Source: Lingula anatina
Lineage: Eukaryota > Brachiopoda > Lingulata > Lingulida > Lingulidae
Assembly (NCBI RefSeq): GCF_001039355.2
Contig: NW_019773825.1
Span: 572,941 to 636,940, forward strand
Direction: 5' to 3'
Length of the DNA stretch: 64,000 nucleotides
This document shows positions 55,104 through 64,000 of the stretch, piece after piece (position 1 is the stretch's first letter; each line of letters opens with the position of its first letter). The translations under genes were made by a program, and so were the position numbers. The notes under the pieces are model-generated. The model was not told where the DNA came from, did no database searches, and was given only the letters and a program-made list of their open reading frames with translations.

Positions 55104-58100
55104 TATATGCCAATTCTACACATTAATTCTGACAATCTCAAAGTCCAATTTTGTTAACACGCTTTGTTATACTGTTGATAACACAATAAGCATTAGATAA
55201 ACACATTTTGAAAATTTTTGTTTGTCTAAAAGAGGGGTAATTTACAGGGGCGGATTAAGGCCATCTTCTGGTTCTCCCAGAAGATGGTCAGATTTTCAAG
55301 TTTATATTCACAGGTATCTATTTTTTTCTGTCGGATGGCGGTCGAAATTGAAGGATAGAGCAACAATGATAATTTGGAAGACTGTCAGAAAATATATCTG
55401 GATCTGCCCCTGATTTATGTATACCTTAAGTCTCAAGTATATGTTTGCACCCTCTGTGTCTGTGTCCAGTGGCATTAGTAACTGCAGATGACCAGTTGAT
55501 GAATTGATCTGGAAATAATCTTTGCCAGAAGCAGGTAATGCTAAAACAAAAAATAAAACAAAAAAATCATAAAAGAAAGAATATGCATTTTTAATTTGTA
55601 TGGAAATATGAAATATAACACCAAGCACATGGGTATAAAATCAATTGTAAATGTTCCAGTAAAAAATAATTAATTTGCAAGCTGCCTTATCCTGCAGATT
55701 AAACTTACATGATTCTATACTGTACAGCACTGTCATATTTATCCCCAAATCCTGATCATAGGCTCTGATTGGTTCAGGTAGAATGAGTAAATCTACTCCC
55801 ACAACTGAGGCATCCTGAAACACAGGTACATACTGGGTATTCATATTTAACTACAGACACTGATACACACAAGAAAGCAGCTGTATACATCTGTACCATT
55901 AAATATAATGCTTTGGAAGATGTAGGCAGAAAATCACAGTTGTATTCTTATTTGCAAACAAAATACTTCCCAACACCTTAAATTCAACAAACTAAATGGT
56001 ATGTTGGTATGTATGTAACATAAAAAATCACATTACTGAAGAAAGATTAGAATAAAAAATGTCTTACATTTGCTGGCAGGTTTAAGTTATAGAAATCCTT
56101 CTCAAACTTTGGAGGCTTGTCATCCCAGTCCAGAACCTGTACTATGACAGTTGCATTGGCAGTCAAAGGTTCTCCACTGCTACCATCATCCTGAAACATA
56201 CACAATGTCAAAGGCATAGATAAAGTACGAGGCGCTGAGCTTTCAGAGAAATAGAGCAGATAATTGGTGAGGCAAAACCGAGACAATTATCTGCTCTATT
56301 TCTCTTAAAACTCAGCGCCGAGTGCTTTATCTGGCTTTAAGCACGATTAATTAACCCTGTGCACTGGTGCGTGGAACACATTCGTGGATGACATGACTTT
56401 ACACAAAATAAAGCACGGCGCGACCTATTGTCTTTTGACGGGAGAGTGCTTTAATTAAGTTTAGAAGGTAGCAATATAAGGGACCATTCCCAGACCCTAT
56501 CGTTCTAACTGTGGATCAATCTATCTTCAAGGGGATTCTCACAAAATTGCAATCAACTTAAGCAGTTTAGATGTCTGTCATACCTACTGAAGCTGCTATA
56601 GGGGGGAATTAATTATTGTTTAGCAGCTTAAGTAGGCATGCCAGACATCTTTAGAAGCCACTTAAGCTAAAAGCAATTTAGCAAGAAACCCCATGGAGAT
56701 GGATCGATCCTGTTTGATCGATCTAGGTATGAGAACTTAGTCTAAGGTACCCCACTGTCCTTTAACTGCAATATCATAATAACAAATAATAATCAACAAA
56801 TCATGGTAATTTTACCATGTTAATTTGCATAAAACAATGTTAGACATACTTCCATACTTGATGAAATCCATTTTTATTGTTTGAATTTTCTTTTGTGAAT
56901 ACTTTTAAAATCTCTCCTCAAAAAAGTGTTGAAATTTCCTAGAAAATTAAACATTTTGCTATATAAATGTCCAATTTATAACTTTTACTTACAACTGCCT
57001 GAACAATAAGTGTAAAATGTCTCCTTCCAGTCTCATAATCTAAAGCATGATTTAGGATCAAGTCACCATTGACAACAGGTGTTCCTATCCTAAAGAAACC
57101 ATCTCCATCATCCTGTGAAAAAATGTGCAGTTTTTACTTTAAAAAAGTAGTAAACAGCAAAATTGACAGTTAATGAATTGCATGAGATGAATATTTCCTA
57201 TGATCAAACCATTTCAAAGGGATAAAAGGGACAAATGTAATCCTTAGCTAAATGATAAGTTTGAAGCAAACTTGCTGTAAACTAAAATTTTCAAGAAAAA
57301 TTTATATTGCTGCTAATCAGCAGCAAATTTACCAGAACATGAAAATTCTTTTGCAAATGCAAAGAGTTTGACAGGCGTGATATTCCTTAGGGAGTGACTA
57401 AAAGGGAGTGATGAATTCTAAAATGTCATATTCTTAATGCACATCCTAATGCAAAGTATCAAAAGGTTCTTAAACATGAAATCAGTTTATTTTCAGTCTG
57501 CAAATCTGTATTTATTACTATTCTTCTTTGTCATCCCATAATTGAAATAGGTGCAAAATTGCTTGTAAATAAAAAATGTATGCTGACTTTTTACATCATA
57601 ATATTTAGGATAATTAGTCTTACTGAATATTTGTTATATACTTTTATCCCTAATGTCATAATATTTATAACAGGCAATATTTCTTGACATTGTTTGAGTA
57701 CTTTCATTAGTGGTGTAACATAATAAAAGTTGCCTTGGTCACTCAAATCACGAACAACCAATATTATGTGTTGCCTCTTTTCTTAATATAAATGGGACTA
57801 TGAATATTTGTGGTACATGTAGTCTGGGATGGAGGAGAAATAAATGCTTTTTTTATTGATAAAACACTTTTACCAGCAAACCACAGAACTAAACCAAATG
57901 CTCACCAACAGTCGAAACTCTCTTATTAGACCATGTACATCAGGGTCTTCAGCTCTAGATCCAAATGTAAAGATTTTCTCTCCTAATTCATGATGCTAAA
58001 AATATGATAAAAATATTATTAAAGCTCACGGTTAATTTTTGCAAAAGGCAAATGATTAAGAATGTGGAACGAGAGTACAATAGTAATCATTTTTTCTTTG

Positions 58101-60238
58101 TCTTGGGGCTGTTTAGGAAATGTAAGTTGATATTTTACCAAACTAACCTCTGACACATTAACATGATACGCCAGCTGTGTGAACCTGGGCGGGTTGTCAT
58201 TAATATCCTCAATGGTAAATCTGATACCAGCACTCTGAAATATATAAATGAAACATCAAATGTAAACTAAATTAAGGGTCAAAGAAAAACATTTAAATAT
58301 TCTATATAGGTACCACCATCATTTGCAATGGAAAAACATTCACATCAAAATATCAATATAATGTTTATAAGTCTAAAATGGATCTAAAAAACAATAAATA
58401 AATAAATAAATGAAAAATGTGAATACTATAGCATACAAATGTTATTGTTATAAAAGAAATTTAATATGATAATAAGTAACAATTGTTAACAAAGAATTCA
58501 AAGTTCTGCAATGTAAATTTGAACCATTTGAAAAAAATTTACCCCCGTATGTTCAATCCCACTTTGCTTGTATGTGCATGTCAAAATAAATGTATAACTC
58601 TGCTGAAATAAAAAGTAAGAAAAACATTTGATAACTATATATTGTCACAATTATGCCTTTTTGATGATTTATTAATTATAAAGTATGTTGTATATTGTTG
58701 ATAGTTCATTACTCCTTGTAATGATGTTGACTTAATGTACATGGTATATAATGTGTATCCTTTTCTGGAAATTTGTCTATGGCCCCTTTCAGAATGGATG
58801 ATCTGAGTACTTACTGATCCGCTGACTAAATATGGCTGACCACAGTTCAAAAGCAATGCTGCTGATTCCTGATGGTCTCCCCGACTCCACACGCGCCTTT
58901 AAACGGGTTAAATCTCTGCTCCTAGGTTTAATTGCTAGACCCCACAGCATGTTTGGATGTGGGGAGACCATCAAGAATCAGCGGCATTACTTGTGAATTG
59001 TGGTCACCGTCGGCCATATTTAGTTGGCATATCAGTAAGTACTCCGATCATCCACACGGGCAGATTTAGGCCATCTTCTGTGTCTTCCAGAAGACGGTCA
59101 GATTTTCAAATTTACATTCACAGTATTTAATTTTTTCTGTTGGTAGACAGTCTAAATTGGAGGATGAATCAACAAAGATAATTTGGAAGACTGACAGTAA
59201 ATAGCTCTGGATCCACCCCTGATCCATTCTGAATGGGGCCTATCCCTTTACTTGTCATCTCCATCCTTCCACACTACACAGATCATGCATAGAAAGTGAC
59301 AAGGATGGAAATTTGTCAAGTAAGCTCAAATTTCATTTGATAAATTACCTCCTGATAATTTACTTTGAATGCAATGAAAAAAAATTGTTGCATAAGACAG
59401 AATAATCAATTTTCCTATCACATATGAAATACATGTAATAACAGTCGATTAAAAATATGACAACCTATTTTTTTAAAACATGTTATTGTATTTCAAGATA
59501 CTTGACAGGGTTTGGTCACCAAAATGAATTTTCCTTTGGAAAAAAAAAAACAATTTTTCTACTAAAAAATCCTTGCTGAACCAGTTCCTAAGCTTGGATT
59601 TGATTTTTTATTCCCTATTTAAATGACCGGCCAGTACTGTACATGCATGCACATTTAAGAAAGCACTATCAACATCAGATTAATAATATATCTTTATCTT
59701 AAAAGTCTTAGTTCAGATTTTATCATTGATAAAGCAAAATCGTTGGCAGAATTTTGGAGTACTAAATGGTATCATTAAATCGGCATTGAAGCGGTGATTA
59801 AGGGTGCTCTGGTAAAAGAGAAAAATTGAGAAACCATTTTTTTCAATTTTTGCCCCAAAATCACAATTACCTGTAAGATGACATAAGTAAATGTTAATTA
59901 GTTTATTCAGTGAATACTGAACATTTTTTATTACCCAAAAGAATGTTTGTAAGGCAGTAAATAAAGAGTTTTGGGGGAAGGGTGACAATATCCCTGTGTT
60001 TCTCAATGACTTACGTCAGTCATGTTTTCTGCATCTATGGCATGTTTAAGAACAAATGCTCTTCTACTGATGTTCAGGCTGACAAATCCATCAGCAGGCA
60101 CTATGCGCTCAATAACAATATCAGTGACTCCAGGAATGGAAGAATTTGTGAAATTCAACAGCACAGTGCCGGGCAGGGTGTCCTCTCTTACTGAGACCAC
60201 TGGCATATCGCCACAAACAGTTGGTTGGTCCTGGGCAT
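52316..60238 (-). CDS. Cadherin-repeat mucin-stalk receptor, paralogue of the downstream gene
   Basis: Exons (5' to 3'): 60238-60015, 58602-58543, 58234-58148, 57995-57906, 57112-56993, 56190-56068, 55814-55709, 55540-55425, 53941-52785, 52454-52316. Phases agree throughout. The first exon begins in phase 1 (DAQDQPTVCGD), so a signal-peptide exon must lie further 5'; I could not find it. Exons match the cassette of the neighbouring gene one for one, with cadherin signatures DINDNPPRF and DWDDKPPKF and a FQINSSTGHLQL core. The 1157-base exon encodes a ~360-residue Thr/Ser/Gly-rich region with many N-x-S/T sites, probably a heavily glycosylated stalk, then the membrane span AVKLSVGAVVAVLTIGLLLA. 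The tail is only ~47 residues, ending SPSKK. Likely a cell-surface adhesion protein. Confidence 0.82.
54070..55062. mobile_element. 993-bp hAT-like non-autonomous element in an intron
   Basis: It starts CAGGGGCGTAACGAG and ends CTAGCTACGCCCATG, and shares the internal word AATTGTACGCACAG near both ends. It sits inside an (AT)n run that flanks both sides, so the target duplication cannot be defined. No transposase is encoded. Confidence 0.65.
54821..54886. repeat. Perfect hairpin, 25-bp arms, 16-base loop
   Basis: AAGACAGGGGAGGGGGGTCA plus GAACA is followed, after 16 bases, by its exact inverse. The loop word and the 3' flank share a 22-base direct repeat. Confidence 0.9.
55063..55100 (+). 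repeat. (AT)n microsatellite
   Basis: Uninterrupted AT repeat right after the hAT-like element. Confidence 0.95.
55245..55412. mobile_element. 168-bp hAT-like MITE, copy 2
   Basis: CAGGGGCGGATTAAGG ... GGATCTGCCCCTG, flanked by the 5-bp direct repeat ATTTA (55240-55244 and 55413-55417). It lies 13 bases beyond the donor site of the exon ending at 55425. Confidence 0.85.
56219..56331. repeat. Imperfect hairpin, 48-bp arms
   Basis: GATAAAGTACGAGGCGCTGAG ... GATAATTG pairs with its near-inverse ending CTTTATC, with a 17-base centre. Located in an intron; probably a small MITE. Confidence 0.75.
56550..56700. mobile_element. Short relative of the 2.4-kb foldback element
   Basis: It shares the words AGATGTCTG, GCTGCTAAACAATAATTA and the terminal TTTAGCAAGAAACCCC with the ends of 23476-25846. 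Its own halves are roughly inverted. Confidence 0.5.
58781..59240. mobile_element. Foldback MITE with a second MITE nested in its right arm
   Basis: Left end GGCCCCTTTCAGAATGGATG matches the inverse of the right end. Longer inner arms (TGATGGTCTCCCC against its inverse near 58960) extend the fold. The right arm is interrupted by the copy at 59055-59221. Confidence 0.8.
59055..59221. mobile_element. 167-bp hAT-like MITE, copy 3 (nested)
   Basis: Same family as copies 1 and 2. It is flanked by ATCCA at 59050-59054 and 59222-59226. Taking it out leaves the right arm of the host MITE matching its left arm. Confidence 0.88.
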
Positions 60239-61131
60239 CTGCAAATTTATGAAAGAACCAATGTCCATTTATTTCAGGAGCAGATAATTACTACTCATGA
60301 GGCACATAGGTCTTTAACATATACATAAACTAAAACAAATCATCATTAAAAAAAAAGATAATAATAAATTTTGATAAATGAAATAAAATAATAATAAATA
60401 GACAAATAACTATGCAGATACATGAATAAAGCATTAGCTGAATTCTGATTGTCAAACAATATATTTGTTATTGCACTAGCTGCAAACCAAATGCAACACT
60501 GGTGTAAAAAGAATGAAATCTATTTCAACATAACTCGATTGTAACCTAGGCATTTTAAGACATGTGCATACGTATAATTGAGGTCACATCATAAAGTTTT
60601 TCATTTTTATTCTTAAGTCAAATTGATCAGTAGTGTTCTATTTGAAGATACTAGTAGACAAAAATACAATGCATAAGTTATTTAATCTAAGGAGTAATCA
60701 AAATAATTTTATTATACTGCTTGATTCCAAACCTGTTAGTTTCCTTTCCCAGCTGATCATAAACACAAACACAAAACCCTGGAATAAGATTAAAATGCTT
60801 GGCTTCCAAAATCCTGGCATTTCAGATAAATTCCAATTGTATGTCCTATTTTTATTTCACAGATACTTTATCCAGTGTCATCATTCCCTATGTTCTCCAA
60901 ATACTTTCTCCATTTGTAAAATTTCTAATTCCCCCAATATTTCCTCATTCTGTTACAGTGTGGTGGTCAATCTATCCTTCAAAATATCCTTCCATTCCTT
61001 TCCATCATTTTAAATGTAAAATCTAAGTGAAAATCATCAAAGTTTCTATGACATGCAGCTTCATAAACAGTCCTTTAAGTTTTTGGTATGACAAAGTTGC
61101 CCATAATGACAAACAAAGTTATATGTTGAAG
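60239..61131. other. Upstream of the paralogue's first visible exon; no gene seen
   Basis: AT-rich. Searched on the minus strand for a signal-peptide exon ending in a phase-1 donor; none convincing. Confidence 0.4.
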
Positions 61132-62373
61132 ATAAACATGAGATCAGTGTCATAACTGCATCCAAACTGATAAGGTGATCAAATATATGTATCAAAATGT
61201 AAAGCCATTACTCCTATGGAACTCAGACGCTTCCCCTCACAGTGGATACTCATAAGCAGTTATCAATGTTCAAACATGGTCTACCAATCACTAGAGCTGA
61301 TTGCAAGTGAACCTTAACTGGTGGAATTAATTTAATTTTGAAGAGATCAGCATATAACTGCTTGAAAGATATCCTTCAAAAAGGAGAAAAGGGGGTTGTT
61401 CTGCAAACAGCAATTGCGTGTTTTTTACAATGTGTTGCTATGTATAGATTCCACCAAAGTTGCTAAAGGAATGATAAATGATTTCAAACTGCTTTTGATT
61501 TATGGTTTTACCCGTTCTCTGTTGTAAATGATTAGGAAAGTACACAATTGATGATGTTTGAATGCCAACAGACCAATGTTTACCTAGTGAGCCAGTTCAA
61601 TATGCCTGTCATAAACATGACAAAGAATACTTATATTGCTTTGAAGCCCAGCAATCTTATCAATATCAAGGAACTTTATCAATACTTTATTAACAGGAAA
61701 CATCACAGCTGATTCGCCTTATACAATCACAAGGTTCTCTAAAAGATTTTATGAAAAACCTCATTTAATACTTAGATGATTAAAGGGTTTTATTTGCCTG
61801 AGTTTAATATGTATCAATCTGGACACAGATCGATGTATTGGGAAAGGAGATATATTCATTAAAAAGTGCCTACCTAAAAGTTAAATTGAATTCAAAAGTA
61901 TAATTAATAATAATACAAGCAGATCATTTGCAATGCACTCCAATGTCCCTAGGTTTTTCCTAGCATTCTAACTGAAAATAACTAATGATCATACCTCTTA
62001 AAATTCATTTCTTCCTTCACAAAACTTGCTCTTCCAAAACAAACATATACATGCAAAAGCTATTCAGTCTGAAATTTAAACATTATACAGTGGGCCACAT
62101 GAGCATGTTATTTCTTTGCATGCTCTTGCATAAATTAATTTAATCTCGGAATCCATTTACCTAATCATTCCCAGCAGGTAAGCCAGCAGGAGGGTATATT
62201 ACAAGGTCTATGCATAGGCATGAGCTTGAAATCAAATAAATCAGTTTTTCTTTAAATGGTATATATATTGGGAAGCGTCTGAGTTCCATAGGAGTAACGG
62301 CTTTACATTTTGATACATATATTTGATCACCTTATCAGTTTGGATGCAGTTATGACACTGATCTCATGTTTAT
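61132..62373. repeat. 104-bp inverted repeat pair, 1.03 kb apart
   Basis: 61132-61235 and 62270-62373 are inverse copies with about one or two differences. The intervening kilobase is AT-rich with no gene. Confidence 0.88.
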
Positions 62374-62821
62374 TTCCGATATTTTTCAGTGGCTAATGAA
62401 TCCATTTGTACTCCTAGAGTACATGCACTCAAAGTTAATGAATTTTTTTAAGTCTAACTTTTGTAACAAATCAATTATAATAAGACTATGAAGGTCCACA
62501 GGGTCAGATGGCAAGCACAGATTGCAGAATAATTGTGATAACCACTGTTTTGGTGGTAAAATGGAATTTATTATATTTCTATGTGTTGTTTACAATTAAT
62601 ATGTTTATTGTGGAATTTTGAATCTCATCTGAAGAGCTGTTACCCCATTAATATTTTCACAATTTTGCAAGTAAAATTAATACAAAATATTTGTGGGATT
62701 GATAATATCTTCAAATGGGGTATAACAGCATTGAGGGTCTGCCGTTAGATGGCGTGGGGGTGAAAGCAGTCCTTCTAAAATCTTGGAAAATCTCGCTTGC
62801 AGCTTTACACCAGAGTTTAAC

Positions 62822-62922
62822 ATGGAGCGTGGGCACGCGTCGCTGACTGTGAACCAACTCAAATGCAAATTACTTGAATGTGGTGCCATAACAACTGGAC
62901 GAAACTGTGAATTGATTGAAAG
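62822..62922 (+). CDS. SAP-like DNA-binding exon (isolated)
   Basis: From an ATG, 33 codons read MERGHASLTVNQLKCK ... GAITTGRNCELIER and end at an AG/GTATAT donor. The L-x-V-x-x-L-K-x-x-L ... G ... GRxxELIER pattern fits a SAP domain, a 35-residue helix-turn-helix that binds AT-rich DNA. The next plausible exon (63142) does not continue in frame, so the rest of the gene is unknown. It may belong to a transposon. Confidence 0.4.
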
Positions 62923-63141
62923 GTATATGTTTTCTTTTCATTTAGTGCTTGAAAAACACGAATGCTACGTAACTATTTTCTTTGAAAAAATCAACGATTA
63001 GTCGAGGTGTGTGTGAGTGTCAAATCTCTCAAGTTACAGTATGTAAAATATGTTGGAGTACGCTCATATTTTGTTTTAGTAGCATGAAAGAAAAAGATTT
63101 TTTTAAACTTAGTAAACATACTTATTTATTTTCTTCATAAG

Positions 63142-63374
63142 GTTCTCCAAAGAAGGCCCATAACATTGGGGGCAATGCAAACTGTCAGTTTCAGGACCCC
63201 AGGCCAGCCAACTTCAGAAACAGAGCAGGATACAATGATTACTTGAGGAATCAGACCTATCACTTCACATCAGTGTCAAAGATTGATATAGCCACCAGAT
63301 ATGCCTACCCTAAAGCTGACTTACAGGTGGCAGTGATGGACCACGACTACTGCCAAGTGCCATGGACAGAATAA
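63142..63374 (+). CDS. Possible last exon of an unrecognised protein
   Basis: After a CATAAG acceptor an open frame of ~77 codons (SPKKAHNIGGNANC ... DHDYCQVPWTE, stop) has ordinary protein composition. I do not recognise it. Its last 24 bases lie in the arm of the palindrome that follows. Confidence 0.25.
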
Positions 63375-63506
63375 AGCATGGATAGAGGGAATGGTGTAAG
63401 TGAAACAGAGGTCTAATATTAAAATATTTATATTAAAATATTAGACCTCTGTTTCACTTACACCATTCCCTCTATCCATGCTTTATTCTGTCCATGGCAC
63501 TTGGCA
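63351..63506. repeat. Perfect palindrome 1: 70-bp arms, 16-base loop
   Basis: 63351-63420 and 63437-63506 are exact inverse complements over all 70 bases. Confidence 0.95.
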
Positions 63507-63637
63507 TAATTCTATGATGTCACACATCACCTAGTTTGATAATAATTTATCATATTTGCGCCAGATTCTTAAAAGAATCTGGCGCAAATATGATAAATTA
63601 TTATCAAACTAGGTGATGTGTGACATCATAGGATTAT
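63506..63637. repeat. Palindrome 2: 65-bp arms, 2-base loop, one mismatch
   Basis: 63506-63570 and 63573-63637 are inverse complements with one mismatch. It begins at the very base where palindrome 1 ends. Confidence 0.95.
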
Positions 63638-64000
63638 AATATGGAATTTAAACTAGTTAATGATGTACCATCTTCCTTGCTTTAATGGGATATGAATATT
63701 TCAGGTTGAGGAACAAACAGTGAAGGACACTGAGCGTAGCACGTTATAACAAGGAAAGAGCGCAATCTAACACAACAAGAGACAATGGCGGATCACTGCT
63801 TCTAGATTTGGAGAGAAAATGGCAGCTAATAAAAAAATAAAATGGTTACCACAACGGTAACATGTAAGGAGAAACGAAAAACAAGGTTAGATTTATTCAA
63901 AATACACATCCCACCACTATATATATATAAAAAAAAAAAAATAATAAATAGATAAAAAAAATGAAAAACAAGATTAGATTTCTTCAATTTACCCATCCCA
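63638..64000. other. AT-rich end of window; no gene seen
   Basis: A-rich and (TA)n stretches near 63918-63960; nothing coding. Confidence 0.5.

Noticed and set aside
1-64000. tRNA and rRNA genes
   Set aside because: No cloverleaf with A and B boxes or rRNA core sequence was recognised by eye; a tRNAscan-type search would settle it.

Overview
This window is AT-rich, intron-rich animal nuclear DNA. GT-AG introns interrupt every host gene, and the genes include an animal mitochondrial membrane protein (GHITM/TMBIM5), a secreted C-type lectin and two cadherin-repeat receptors. It is crowded with transposons of many classes: Ty3/gypsy, Polinton/Maverick, PIF/Harbinger, a DIRS/Ngaro-like tyrosine-recombinase retroelement, LINEs, hAT-like elements and foldback MITEs. 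The mix best fits a marine invertebrate, probably a lophotrochozoan such as a bivalve mollusc. That taxon is an inference, because no species-diagnostic sequence is present. The window is a draft assembly, with an 863-base gap at 27408-28270 and single-N contig joins at 31985 and 36729.

Layout. (1) 1-1678: 3' end of a Ty3/gypsy element (integrase ORF, polypurine tract, 200-bp LTR). (2) 1692-6960: a 5.27-kb internally deleted Polinton with 427-bp terminal inverted repeats. It keeps a capsid fragment, a basic protein, a penton-like gene, an integrase, a BIR (IAP-type) gene and a PC4-like gene; polymerase, ATPase and protease are missing. (3) 6961-16500: a rearranged C-type lectin locus with one intact three-exon gene (13068-16287), a truncated extra exon 1 and an orphan last exon, plus a PIF/Harbinger element at 8746-11524. 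(4) 16500-27400: repeats, with a 5'-truncated DIRS/Ngaro-like element (20394-23331), a 2.4-kb foldback element (23476-25846) and LINE remnants. (5) 29821-37941: GHITM on the plus strand, present as three overlapping partial copies. Exons 1-4 of the first copy plus exons 5-7 of the third make one intact 339-codon gene. The middle copy looks like the other haplotype, stitched in by the assembler. (6) 39287-49328: a 22-exon minus-strand cadherin-repeat receptor gene in which a ten-exon block occurs twice in tandem with matching exon phases. (7) 52316-60238: its upstream paralogue on the same strand, with one copy of the block, a long Thr/Ser-rich stalk, a membrane segment and a short tail. (8) 60.3-64 kb: inverted repeats, an isolated SAP-like exon and two perfect or near-perfect palindromes placed back to back.

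How it fits together. The two receptor genes are tandem paralogues built from one exon cassette; the downstream one has a tail with an EVH1-type (Ena/VASP) motif and a PDZ-type C-terminus. The Polinton is the most unusual mobile system here. Its outward-facing repeat promoters carry triple CRE (TGACGTCA) arrays, and its surviving accessory genes (BIR and PC4-like) are intact while its capsid and integrase genes are broken. Exon borders were read by eye and may be off by one or two bases.
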